64,000 nucleotides of DNA from Fodinibius sediminis (GTDB lineage: Bacteria; Bacteroidota; Rhodothermia; Balneolales; Balneolaceae), in NCBI RefSeq assembly GCF_900182555.1, contig NZ_FXTH01000003.1, positions 186,001 to 250,000 on the forward strand, in the 5' to 3' direction. The notes beneath the pieces were generated by a model, which was given only the letters and a program-made list of their open reading frames with translations, made no database searches and was not told the DNA's origin. Below, in pieces: positions 26,915 to 34,676 of this stretch; the first letter of the stretch is position 1; every line of letters begins with the position of its first letter. The translations under genes and the position numbers were made by a program.

Positions 26915-28186
26915 TCAATTTATAATCTGCGGGGAGAGCACCAGCATGGTCCATCCCCAGTGCTGCAGTCCGCCGGCGGGACGGTTCTGAAGTCGTTCCA
27001 GAGAATGGTTTTCAAACAGTGCAGAGTAACCCAATCGGAAGGTGATCTCATCAGAGAAGAAGTAGGAAAAAGAAAGGTCCAGTTCCGAAGCGAGGCCGCG
27101 TTTCAGCCTGCGTTCGCTGTCGGCCGGATCGCTGATATTGCCGGCCAGCGCGAAGTAGTGATACCCCAGGTCTGCGGCAATTTGATCTGACATAACATAT
27201 CCGATTTTTGCGTAGAGGTCCTGCAGCCCGCCCCCGCGCGTATCCCGTGGAATATCATTAAAATAATCCATCGAGCCGTAGAATTTATGGTTGGTGGCAT
27301 AGAGCGTATGGAAAGCATGCCTTTGAGGATTTTCATCGTCTGCATTTCCGCCGGAGAGGTAGTCGAAACCTGCAGATAATACTATCGGGTTTAGCTTGTA
27401 AGTACCCTTGATAGTCGTCATGTAAGCCGAAATGTTGCTGCGGATGGCATCATCGCCCCGCTGCACGTAAAAAGAGCCCTGCAGGCTCAGGGCATCCACA
27501 GGGTAATTGAGCTGCAGCCCATAGGTATAGCGATAGTTGACAGACCCGGATGGTATTTCAAATCCATCGGTTAGCCCCAGCGCTGAGGCTTCCAGGGAGC
27601 CGATCCTTTTTTCTGCCCAGACGTATGCCAGGACCTTGTAATTTGACAAGGTGTAGGTGTTACCCAGCAGCTGCTGGCTTTCCTGGTTGTATGCGCCCCC
27701 CAGGTCTATCGTCCATGCAGCGGGCAAGTTGCGATACTTCATCAGCAGGGCGTCGTGGCTGCGGGCCTGCTGTGCCCAGTTGACGCTGCCCAGCAGCCGT
27801 TGATCATCATAGATCAGCTCCTGGCGTCCCAGTTTAAGGGCCGTTGTCTCCGAGAGGCCAATCTCGGCCCAAAGTTCATGCATGTTGACATTGGGAGTAT
27901 CGCCCAGCTGTTCCGACTCACCCCAGGTACGGATGTCTTGTCCGGATAATTTGAAAATGTATTGGGACCCCTGGTATCTGAGATTGAGCCGGGATCGCTG
28001 AGAGGTGAAAAATGCTGGATCATCGGATGAGCTGCTCAGTATTTTATAGCCGCTGCGGTATTCGGTGCGTGGACGGAATTCTCCAGTTACATTAAGCTGG
28101 GCATGACTCTCAACGGCAATGAAAAGAATGACCGCTGGCAGTAGTAACAGTGATTTTGACAGGTGATGTATGTTATTCATGATCAA
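26915..28186 (-). CDS. Alginate-export-family outer-membrane beta-barrel
   Basis: A 423-residue barrel with a signal peptide (SLLLLPAVILFIAVESHAQ). The N-terminal mature sequence NVTGEFRPRTEYRSGYK and SQRSRLNLRYQGSQYIFKL match the alginate-export (AlgE-like) domain found in Bacteroidota porins. Alternating amphipathic strands continue to the C-terminus (GGLQHWGWTMLVLSPQIIN). In denitrifying Bacteroidota such porins often sit beside nir genes and may let nitrite or other anions cross the outer membrane; that role is inferred. It lies downstream of the second azurin gene, behind a terminator, with a 17-base palindrome in its leader. Confidence 0.8.
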   Translation of the reverse strand: MIMNNIHHLSKSLLLLPAVILFIAVESHAQLNVTGEFRPRTEYRSGYKILSSSSDDPAFFTSQRSRLNLRYQGSQYIFKLSGQDIRTWGESEQLGDTPNVNMHELWAEIGLSETTALKLGRQELIYDDQRLLGSVNWAQQARSHDALLMKYRNLPAAWTIDLGGAYNQESQQLLGNTYTLSNYKVLAYVWAEKRIGSLEASALGLTDGFEIPSGSVNYRYTYGLQLNYPVDALSLQGSFYVQRGDDAIRSNISAYMTTIKGTYKLNPIVLSAGFDYLSGGNADDENPQRHAFHTLYATNHKFYGSMDYFNDIPRDTRGGGLQDLYAKIGYVMSDQIAADLGYHYFALAGNISDPADSERRLKRGLASELDLSFSYFFSDEITFRLGYSALFENHSLERLQNRPAGGLQHWGWTMLVLSPQIIN

Positions 28187-28192
28187 TTCCTT

Positions 28193-28209
28193 CTGTTAAA
28201 GATTAACAG
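28193..28209. promoter_or_regulatory. Palindrome CTGTTAA-N3-TTAACAG before the barrel gene
   Basis: Two perfect 7-base arms (28193-28199 and 28203-28209) with a 3-base centre, located 7-23 bases before the start codon at 28186. The half-site TGTTAA recurs in the susC leader. The symmetry suggests a dimeric repressor or a Crp/Fnr-type site. Confidence 0.45.
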
Positions 28210-28212
28210 TAT

Positions 28213-28258
28213 AAAAAAGGCCCGGGGGAACATGCGTGGGCATGTGTCCCGCCAGGCC
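28213..28258 (-). terminator. Rho-independent terminator after the second azurin gene
   Basis: On the minus strand GGCCTGGCGGGA-CACATG pairs with CATGTTCCCCCGGGCC and is followed by TTTTTTAT. The stem is long with small bulges. It separates the nirK2-azurin unit from the barrel gene. Confidence 0.8.
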
Positions 28259-28280
28259 TTCACCGGTAATGGCTGGAAAA

Positions 28281-28751
28281 CTATTCAACCGTGAGTATTC
28301 CTTTCATTCCGGCCATAAAATGCCCGGGAAAGGAGCACAGGTAAACGTACTCTCCAGGAGTTTCGGGAGCTGTAAAAGTTACTTCCACTGTTTCCCCGCC
28401 GCCTGCCATGGCCGTGTAGGCAATGATCTGATCCTCCATGTCGGGAGCGATATACTCATTGTCGGCATGCCTGGCGGAGGCCTGGGCTACTTCCGTGGCG
28501 TCAGCCGTGGACTCAAGAAGTACGAAATTATGAGCCATGGCTGTAGCGGGAAGCCGGCTTACGGTGGTGAGTTTTACGGTAATCGTTTGCCCTGGGGCTG
28601 CTGTGATCTCCGTTTGAGTGAATTTGAGCTGGTCGTTTCCTTCCATTTCTACCACTTTCACATCCTGTGCAAAGCTTGTTGACGGAATGCAAAGAGCGAT
28701 AGCAGTTAAAATAACTACGGAGAAGGCGATTAGTTTTTTAAGAATAGACAT
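28281..28751 (-). CDS. Azurin/plastocyanin-type blue copper protein (copy 2)
   Basis: Periplasmic electron carrier of 156 residues, 49 bases after nirK2 and therefore its probable donor. The open frame extends to 28853 into nirK2, but ATG at 28751 starts a good signal peptide (LKKLIAFSVVILTAIALCIP, cleavage after SFA). Copper ligands: His in TAMAHNFVLL, and Cys, His and Met in YLCSFPGHFMAGMKG. As in the other two copies, Met follows His by five positions (H-x4-M). The mature protein starts with a strand (VKVVEMEGNDQLKFTQTEI) that aligns with the first copy. Confidence 0.86.
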   Translation of the reverse strand: MSILKKLIAFSVVILTAIALCIPSTSFAQDVKVVEMEGNDQLKFTQTEITAAPGQTITVKLTTVSRLPATAMAHNFVLLESTADATEVAQASARHADNEYIAPDMEDQIIAYTAMAGGGETVEVTFTAPETPGEYVYLCSFPGHFMAGMKGILTVE

Positions 28752-28800
28752 AACAGTAATATTTGATTGTTGAATGTAGGTTGTTGCTTCAGCCATGGGA

Positions 28801-29919
28801 TCAGGCACTGTAATTGGGGTCAAAAATTTCAGGATCTTCCGGTCCTTCGACAATGATATCTCCCATCATGCCTTTGTTGGCTACCCGGCTGAGCGCATGG
28901 TCCACAAGGTGTACGGTAGAGGCTACGGGAAAATCCATTTCAAAAATTCCGCAGCTTCCCGGAGGAACCAGGGCTGTTTGTACAAAACGCTCGGGATTGC
29001 TGGCAATAGCACCTTCGCGCCAGGTTTTCGTCCAGACGTTCCCGATCGGGTGGAAGCTGGAAGACAGGTTGGGACCTCCATTTACAAAGAAGATCCGGGC
29101 CTTTTCTCCTTTTTTAACTTTGAGGGCACCACGCCGATTGGCCGTGATGGCCTGCTTTTCTCCATTCAACAATACGTATTGGGGCGTTTCCTTCCGCATG
29201 TCTTCGAAGTTGAATTCATGCATCCCCTTTTCGCCGGCCAGCTGCTGGGAGTATATTTCATTTTGGCCAAAGTAGAATTCGTGGTCGACTTCGGGTAGTC
29301 CTTCTTCGGGTTCAACCAGCATCATTCCATACATGCCGCTGCTGATGTGATAGTCCATGCGCGGTACGGCACAGTGATAGATATAAGCACCGGGATACAT
29401 TGCTTTAAACTTGATTGTCTGGGATTGTCCAGGGGTGACGAAGGTTGCTTCTGCCCCTCCCCCCGTACCGTAGACTGAGTGGAAATCTACATTGTGCAAC
29501 AGTACGTTTTCTGGTGCTGACTTATGGGTCAGGATCACCGTATCGCCCTGGCGTACCCGGATAAAGGGTCCCGGTACCTGGCCTCCGAACGTCAGGTAGT
29601 GAAACTGCACTCCGTCTTCGATCTCACTGATTACTTCACGGCTGACCAGCTCAATTTCATGGGTTTTAGGAGTATTTCTTCGGATGGGCCCGGGAATAGC
29701 AGTTGGATCCGCTGCAATACGGTCAACTTCAACAGCGGAAGAGGCCGTTGTATCTGTTTTTGGCGATGCTGCAGCTGCAGCCCTGGCATTCAGTGAAAAG
29801 CCAGTGCCCGCCATGATGCTTCCCGTGAGCATGGCCCCGCCGATGTTTTTCATAAATTGTTTGCGGGATACACCGGTGGAGCTATTTGATTGCCGACTAT
29901 AGTTTTTTCGTGATTTCAT
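28801..29919 (-). CDS. nirK: Copper nitrite reductase NirK, two-domain type (copy 2)
   Basis: A second periplasmic nitrite-to-NO reductase, 372 residues, without a heme domain. The N-terminus has a Tat-like signal (SRKQFMKNIGGAML followed by a hydrophobic core and ARA), unlike the Sec lipoprotein signal of the first copy; the twin is RK rather than RR. Type 1 copper ligands: His142, Cys183, His191, Met196. Type 2 ligands: His147, His182, His341. Catalytic Asp145 and His290 are kept (LHNVDFHSVYG, YHCAVPRMDYHISSGM, SSFHPIG, LVDHALS). It is followed by an azurin gene and preceded by a small secreted protein gene whose promoter holds two Rrf2-type boxes. Confidence 0.94.
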   Translation of the reverse strand: MKSRKNYSRQSNSSTGVSRKQFMKNIGGAMLTGSIMAGTGFSLNARAAAAASPKTDTTASSAVEVDRIAADPTAIPGPIRRNTPKTHEIELVSREVISEIEDGVQFHYLTFGGQVPGPFIRVRQGDTVILTHKSAPENVLLHNVDFHSVYGTGGGAEATFVTPGQSQTIKFKAMYPGAYIYHCAVPRMDYHISSGMYGMMLVEPEEGLPEVDHEFYFGQNEIYSQQLAGEKGMHEFNFEDMRKETPQYVLLNGEKQAITANRRGALKVKKGEKARIFFVNGGPNLSSSFHPIGNVWTKTWREGAIASNPERFVQTALVPPGSCGIFEMDFPVASTVHLVDHALSRVANKGMMGDIIVEGPEDPEIFDPNYSA

Positions 29920-30033
29920 AGTAATATATCTTTGTTTAGAGCTAATTTCTTGATCAAATTGATGGCAGTCCTGCTCTTTGTGATTGGCCGTCAGGGCCGG
30001 GGCAGATCTGCTGTGTAAATGGCAGTGAAGAAA

Positions 30034-30405
30034 TTAGCTCCAGCGGGGCGGTGGGGGATTGGGCAGGTAAGTCGGGTTCGTGACGTCCTTTCCCTTCGCG
30101 GGGAACAGCGACCAGGTGTGGGGAAAGACCATTGGGGAGGGAATTTCTGAAATCTGCAGAGCAAGGGGATAATAGTCCACATCCAATAAGTCCTGCTGGT
30201 CATTTTCCTTATCCCCGGTCGTACACCTTTGCCCGATCGTACAGCAGATCTTTGTCCCGGAATGCCCGTCCTCACAAAAATCTTCGGTAATCAGCTCAAT
30301 GAGGCTGCCCTCGTAAAGCTGATATTCGATCATTGGCAGGACCGGCTGCAGGGCGCCGATCAGAAAAGACCAAAGTAGTATGACTGAGTATATTTTTTTC
30401 ATCAA
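30034..30405 (-). CDS. Small secreted cysteine-containing protein of unknown function
   Basis: Not recognised. The 123 residues begin with a signal peptide (KKIYSVILLWSFLIGALQPV). The mature part has a compact cysteine group, EDFCEDGHSGTKICC and IGQRCTTG (four Cys within ~22 residues), and a Pro-rich C-terminus ending NPPPPRWS. The pattern resembles small Bacteroidota proteins found near copper genes, but I cannot name a family. It lies 114 bases upstream of nirK2 on the same strand and just downstream of two palindromic boxes, so it is probably the first gene of the nirK2 unit. A copper-binding or export-assisting role is a guess. Confidence 0.6.
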   Translation of the reverse strand: MMKKIYSVILLWSFLIGALQPVLPMIEYQLYEGSLIELITEDFCEDGHSGTKICCTIGQRCTTGDKENDQQDLLDVDYYPLALQISEIPSPMVFPHTWSLFPAKGKDVTNPTYLPNPPPPRWS

Positions 30406-30423
30406 AAACCAACAGTAATAAGA

Positions 30424-30445
30424 TTTAAGACTACTTTATCTTAAA
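30424..30445. promoter_or_regulatory. NO-regulon box, proximal copy (nirK2 unit)
   Basis: TTTAAGA (30424-30430), eight bases CTACTTTA, TCTTAAA (30439-30445). The 7-base arms are perfect. It lies 19-40 bases before the start at 30405. Same motif as in front of the Rrf2 gene and ric. Confidence 0.7.
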
Positions 30446-30498
30446 TAAAGGGGATACACAACCTCCTTCTGAAAGCATAATAAAAGCTGATTGTGAAT

Positions 30499-30518
30499 AT
30501 AAGATGAAGATGTCTTAA
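30499..30518. promoter_or_regulatory. NO-regulon box, distal copy (nirK2 unit)
   Basis: ATAAGA (30499-30504), eight bases TGAAGATG, TCTTAA (30513-30518). One mismatch in the left arm. Centre-to-centre distance to the proximal box is about 74 bases, about seven helical turns. Confidence 0.55.
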
Positions 30519-30599
30519 ATAGGCGGTTTTATCCCTTCTGGCTAGTTGCAGCTCTTTTCGCTTGCGATAAGAGCGCGGTGCACAGGCCCAGCATGTCGG

Positions 30600-31961
30600 T
30601 TAAACGACCCCCTGGTCGAGCATGGCGTCCGCCACTTTAATAAAGCCTGCGATATTTGCTCCCTGAACATAATTGACATAACTGTTGCCGGTATCCCCGT
30701 AGGTGACGCAGGTATCATGGATTTCATTCATAATATCCTGGAGCTTTTCATCAACCTCCGATCGCAGCCATTGGATACGCATCTCATTTTGTGTCATCTC
30801 CAGCCCGGATACGGCAACGCCGCCGGCATTGGCTGCTTTACCCGGTGCAAACAGGATTTCGCTGTCCATGAAGATTTTTGCAGCTTCTCGCTGGGCCGGT
30901 TTATTGGCCCCTTCAGCTACGCATTTGCATCCATTCTCAATAAGGGCTGCAGCATCATCGGCATCAATTTCGTTTTGAGTGGCGCAGGGTAGGGCAATAT
31001 CACATTCGATATGCCAGGGTCTGCCGTTTTCGATATATTCAACATCATATTTCTCCGCATACTCCCGGATCCGTCCCCGTTTGACGTTCTTCAGCTGTTT
31101 TACGAACTGCAGCTTCTCTTCATCAATGCCGTCGGGGTCATATACCACCCCGTTGGAGTCTGACAAGGTCACCACGCGAGCGCCCAGCTGAATGGCTTTT
31201 TCAGTGGCAAACTGGGCTACATTGCCGGATCCGGAGACGGTAATGGTTTTGCCTTCCAGGGACTCATTGAGGCTCTCAAACATCCGGCGGACAAAGTACA
31301 CAAGTCCGTAACCCGTGGCCTCCGTACGCAGTTTGCTTCCTCCCCATTCCACAGCTTTCCCTGTTAAAACGCCCGTATATTCGTTCTGGAGACGTTTATA
31401 CTGTCCAAAGAGATAGCCGATTTCCCTTTTGCCGACTCCAATGTCCCCGGCGGGTACATCGGTATTGTGGCCGATGTGACGATATAATTCCGTCATAAAT
31501 GATTGACAAAATCGCATGATTTCCATGTCCGATTTCCCCTTGACATCAAAATTAGCACCGCCCTTGGCTCCTCCCATGGGCATGGTGGTCAGGCTGTTCT
31601 TGAAGATCTGTTCAAAGGCTAAAAATTTAAGTATGTCCAGATTCACGGACGGGTGAAATCGCAGTCCGCCCTTATACGGACCGATGGCTGAATTGAATTC
31701 TACCCGATATCCTCTATTGACATGGACTTTGCCTTCATCGTCCATCCACGGAACCCGAAACATGATAACGCGTTCGGGTTCTGTTATCCTGTCAAGAATA
31801 TTCGCCTGGTAGTAACGGGGCCGTTCCTCGAGCATGTCCCATACCGATTCGAGTACTTCCTGTACGGCTTCCTGGAACTCAGATTGACCTGGATTGCGGG
31901 CCTTCAGACCATTCAGAAAAGAGTTGATGGAATGGTTGGCATCATTATTATGATTCTCCAT
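30600..31961 (-). CDS. gdhA: NADP-type glutamate dehydrogenase
   Basis: Converts 2-oxoglutarate and ammonium to glutamate. The 453 residues match the hexameric bacterial enzyme in length. Conserved elements are RVPWMDDEGKVHVNRGYRV, the glutamate-binding KGGLRFHPSVN, the catalytic lysine in MPMGGAKGGANFDVKG, DVPAGDIGVGKREIGYLFGQ, and the Rossmann motif VSGSGNVAQFATEKAIQLGA. The nucleotide-binding region after SGSGNVA has Ser-Asp-Ser (LSDSNG), as in NADP-preferring enzymes. It lies downstream of the SufR-like regulator on the same strand, with a 51-base gap. Confidence 0.95.
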   Translation of the reverse strand: MENHNNDANHSINSFLNGLKARNPGQSEFQEAVQEVLESVWDMLEERPRYYQANILDRITEPERVIMFRVPWMDDEGKVHVNRGYRVEFNSAIGPYKGGLRFHPSVNLDILKFLAFEQIFKNSLTTMPMGGAKGGANFDVKGKSDMEIMRFCQSFMTELYRHIGHNTDVPAGDIGVGKREIGYLFGQYKRLQNEYTGVLTGKAVEWGGSKLRTEATGYGLVYFVRRMFESLNESLEGKTITVSGSGNVAQFATEKAIQLGARVVTLSDSNGVVYDPDGIDEEKLQFVKQLKNVKRGRIREYAEKYDVEYIENGRPWHIECDIALPCATQNEIDADDAAALIENGCKCVAEGANKPAQREAAKIFMDSEILFAPGKAANAGGVAVSGLEMTQNEMRIQWLRSEVDEKLQDIMNEIHDTCVTYGDTGNSYVNYVQGANIAGFIKVADAMLDQGVV

Positions 31962-32012
31962 AGGGTGAATGATGATCAGTTTGGTTATTGACAGTTTTTA
32001 GGGTGAGAAGAG

Positions 32013-32624
32013 TTAGCTGTTATCCAGCGGAATCTCGTAGGTGCAGGAATGATCTCCCTCGGCAATATAGGTTTTTCTATCTACCCTGTTATTAAATAGT
32101 TGCTGATAAAATAACGTCTCAAGCTTACAAGGCAAACGTGTTTCTTTCACTACCTCGCGGAAAGGACAGTTACATTCTTTAACGGTGAGTATGTTGTTTT
32201 CTTGATCCAGGTCCAGCTCGGGCATAAATCCCTCTTCCTGCAGCATTTCTTCCAATGCCTGCAGGCGACCCTGCAGATCCCCGGTGGGAGCCTGGTCCAT
32301 GGCCCCGCGTGCTTTTTCCAGGCGTGCCTCCCAAAAGGAAGAAAAAAAGGACTCAATCATCTCCTCCTGCTCCCTGGTTTTGAGGTAATCAATCAGTTCC
32401 CTGATCAGGCTGGACTCGAAGGAGGGAAAGAGTTGATTGCCTTTGGGAGTAAGCTGATACTGCAGGCTGGGTCGGCCGGGCCCCGAGCGCACGTAGTCGC
32501 GCTTCACATAGCCGTCCCGTTCAAGCTGAAGAAAATGCTCGCGGAGGGTTGTTTTGGCCAGGTCGATGTGGGCTGTGGCTTCATCAATTGAGAGGGTCCC
32601 CCTGCGTTTAATAAGGTCAAGCAA
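32013..32624 (-). CDS. SufR-like Fe-S-binding winged-helix regulator (unusual TTG start)
   Basis: A 203-residue regulator with an N-terminal winged helix (about 1-65: IKRRGTLSIDEATAHIDLAK, then FLQLERDGYVKRDYVRSGPG) and a C-terminal domain with the cysteine pattern ECNCPFREVV, RLPCKLE and DHSCTYEI. This is the spacing of SufR-type iron-sulfur repressors. No ATG is available: the frame is closed by TAA at 32634-32636, and an in-frame ATG lies just beyond that stop at 32648. Translation therefore probably starts at TTG (32624), or the gene carries a small lesion at the A-run. Downstream is gdhA; the neighbouring Ric-like, ferredoxin and MIP18-like genes fit Fe-S stress control. Confidence 0.75.
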   Translation of the reverse strand: MLDLIKRRGTLSIDEATAHIDLAKTTLREHFLQLERDGYVKRDYVRSGPGRPSLQYQLTPKGNQLFPSFESSLIRELIDYLKTREQEEMIESFFSSFWEARLEKARGAMDQAPTGDLQGRLQALEEMLQEEGFMPELDLDQENNILTVKECNCPFREVVKETRLPCKLETLFYQQLFNNRVDRKTYIAEGDHSCTYEIPLDNS

Positions 32625-32684
32625 TTCTTTTTTTTAGCCGGTAAACATGACAAGAGGATTATGAATTAAAATTTGGGCTAAGAA

Positions 32685-33431
32685 TCAGAGGGTACGCAGG
32701 GATCTATGAATAAGGGGAATTATGTGCTCTTTTTCTACTTTAAATTGTTTATTCAGCTGACTCTTGAGGGTCAATAACGTCTTATAGAGGATGCTGTGGG
32801 CTGAGCTGGTATCAGGCGGGGTATGGAAGTGGTGCCCCTGTTCCGCTACGGTATCCAGCAGCCTGGACAGCCGCTTCTGGTCGCTGGAAATAATTTGCAC
32901 CCCGCGCTGAAGTTGACGGATGGTACCGTCCAGGATATGGGCGTCCGACTGTGAGACCCTTCTCGCCAGGGGGAAAAGTTTCAGCTGTTCAAATTTCATG
33001 TAAAGCTGCAGATCTTCGCTGAAATTTGTAAAATATCGCTGCATTTCTTCAAGCCGTGGATACTGGTTGACACCGCCAGTACTGAATTTGGGAAAACGGC
33101 CTGATATCTCCTGCAGCAGCGAGGTGGTGGGGACGTGCAGCGTATCACTCACATAATTACACCATTTCAACAGGTCATTTCCATAATGAGGCTCTTGCTG
33201 TTCAGCGAATTCATTGCAGTTCTCACCGGAATGGCTTTTCTTTTTGATCCACTGAAGTACTTCCACCTCATTCCATTGCCGCTGCCTGCATATCGACCGC
33301 AGTGTCTCATTGCTGTGATTAGACGGCCTCAATCCGATAGATCGGAGCAGTTCCGCTGCACAATGGTTGGCAGACATGATCTGTGAAAGTTTGGCATCCG
33401 GGGACAGTTTGGTCAGGGGAGATGAGTTCAT
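32685..33431 (-). CDS. Degenerate Ric/ScdA-like protein
   Basis: A 248-residue protein that resembles iron-sulfur repair protein Ric in layout. The N-terminal ~60 residues are like the ScdA_N domain (LSQIMSANHCAAELLRSIGL, then LRSICRQRQWNEVEVLQWI), but the CC pair of true Ric (FCCGG) is a single Cys here. The helical C-terminal part keeps spaced His and Glu residues (GHHFHTPPD, EKEHIIPLIHRSL) but not the full set of hemerythrin diiron ligands. A regulatory or partial metal-binding role is possible. It is divergent from fdxA (166 bases apart). A complete Ric is at 45111-45830. Confidence 0.55.
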   Translation of the reverse strand: MNSSPLTKLSPDAKLSQIMSANHCAAELLRSIGLRPSNHSNETLRSICRQRQWNEVEVLQWIKKKSHSGENCNEFAEQQEPHYGNDLLKWCNYVSDTLHVPTTSLLQEISGRFPKFSTGGVNQYPRLEEMQRYFTNFSEDLQLYMKFEQLKLFPLARRVSQSDAHILDGTIRQLQRGVQIISSDQKRLSRLLDTVAEQGHHFHTPPDTSSAHSILYKTLLTLKSQLNKQFKVEKEHIIPLIHRSLRTL

Positions 33432-33597
33432 AGTGAGGGTCTGGTTGGTTCTGGGGCTTGTTGCAACACCTACAAGATAGGCAGTCGGGATTAATAAATC
33501 AATAAAATTGGTAAAAACCGTTTTTATAGTTGAAATTGATTTTCCGGAACTCTAACTTGGGGGCGAACCACAGGCCAATGATCAATAGTCCCGTTTT

Positions 33598-33954
33598 ATG
33601 GCATATGTAGTAGCGGATCCCTGTATCCAGTGTAAACATACGAATTGTGCGGCTGTTTGCCCGGTTGATGCTTTCCGGGAAGGCCCTAATTTTCTGGTCA
33701 TTGACCCTCTGGAGTGTATCGATTGTGATGCCTGCGTAGCAGAATGTCCGGAGGAGGCCATTTTCCCTGATGATGAAGTGCCCCTGGAATGGGAGGACTA
33801 CATCACCCTGAATGAGCGGCTTTCCGCCGAATGGGAGGAGCACCTGATTGCCGAAGTTAAAGAGCCGCTGCCCGAAGTGGATAGATGGAGCGGAAGAGAA
33901 CACAAGCGGGAATACCTGGTGGAAAGCTGGGACGATCTAAAAGCAGTAAAATAG
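33598..33954 (+). CDS. fdxA: Seven-iron ferredoxin FdxA
   Basis: A 118-residue cytoplasmic electron carrier. The N-terminal part [20 protein letters not shown] supplies the [3Fe-4S]-type cysteines and the second motif [16 protein letters not shown] the [4Fe-4S] cysteines; the long C-terminal tail ([16 protein letters not shown]) is typical of the 7Fe Azotobacter-type FdxA. It is the first gene of a plus-strand series with DUF2249, a MIP18-like factor and an NnrS-like protein, suggesting a role in Fe-S or NO stress. No TTAAGA box was found before it. Confidence 0.92.
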   Translation: MAYVVADPCIQCKHTNCAAVCPVDAFREGPNFLVIDPLECIDCDACVAECPEEAIFPDDEVPLEWEDYITLNERLSAEWEEHLIAEVKEPLPEVDRWSGREHKREYLVESWDDLKAVK

Positions 33955-34024
33955 TTATTTGTTAATGGTTATTCATAGGGGACAAATCCTGATAACTATT
34001 AATCAATAACTAAAGTTAAAAACG

Positions 34025-34267
34025 ATGCCTGCAACTATAGAAGAAATCGACGTTCGTAATATATCTCCCCACGAAAAACATGCAACTGTATTTGATGAAT
34101 ACGACAAACTCAGGGTTGGGGAAACCTTTATTATCATTAATGATCACGATCCCAAACCTCTTGGATACCAGTTGGCAGTCATGCATGGAGAAGATAACCT
34201 TAGCTGGAAATATCTGGAGAAAGGCCCCAAAGTTTGGAAAGTGCTTATCGGGAAGACAGCCAAGTAG
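34025..34267 (+). CDS. Single-domain DUF2249 protein
   Basis: An 80-residue protein that is one DUF2249 unit: FDEYDKLRVGETFIIINDHD followed by PKPLGYQLAV and WKYLEKGPKVWKVLIGKT. It aligns with units one and three of the protein encoded at 26099-26845. The gene ends 6 bases before the MIP18-like gene, so the two are co-transcribed. DUF2249 proteins occur with Ric and denitrification genes; the function is unknown. Confidence 0.85.
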   Translation: MPATIEEIDVRNISPHEKHATVFDEYDKLRVGETFIIINDHDPKPLGYQLAVMHGEDNLSWKYLEKGPKVWKVLIGKTAK

Positions 34268-34273
34268 TCAACC

Positions 34274-34597
34274 ATGGATTCTACTCCCATAGAGCGGCGC
34301 GAGATAGTCCGGCGACTCCGTGATGTCATCGATCCTGAACTGGGCGTGAACATCGTGGACCTGGGACTGGTGTATAACATCTTGTTTGGCGATGGCAAGG
34401 TGCTTGTAGAATATACCGTTACCACGCCGGGCTGTCCCATGCGCCGTTATCTTCAGCAGCAGATAGAAGCCGCCGTGGATTCCATCGATGGAACCGCGGA
34501 AGTCAGCACAAAAGTGGTGTGGGAGCCCGAGTGGTCCGTGGACATGATCAAAGAGGAGGTCACCTTCTTTGCTCATCCACCCCCGATGCAGGATTAA
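34274..34597 (+). CDS. MIP18/DUF59 metal-sulfur cluster assembly factor
   Basis: A 107-residue member of the MIP18 (SufT/PaaD) family, which helps to assemble Fe-S proteins. Diagnostic sequence: RRLRDVIDPELGVNIVDLGL followed by VYNILFGDGKVLVEYTVTTP and the conserved Cys in TTPGCPMRRYL. The C-terminal part VVWEPEWSVDMIKEE is also typical. Its position directly after DUF2249 and near ferredoxin suggests repair of nitrosylated clusters (inference). Confidence 0.88.
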   Translation: MDSTPIERREIVRRLRDVIDPELGVNIVDLGLVYNILFGDGKVLVEYTVTTPGCPMRRYLQQQIEAAVDSIDGTAEVSTKVVWEPEWSVDMIKEEVTFFAHPPPMQD

Positions 34598-34676
34598 CGT
34601 AACGATCAAGCCCGCATCAGCTGCATGTTCTGGAACTCTGTATTACAATGGTAATGGTCAACATTAACATGAAACC

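Noticed and set aside
33951-33999. ATAGTTAT/ATAACTAT inverted repeat after fdxA as a terminator
   Set aside because: The arms are A+T-only in effect, the loop is 33 bases and no T-run follows; it is probably chance.
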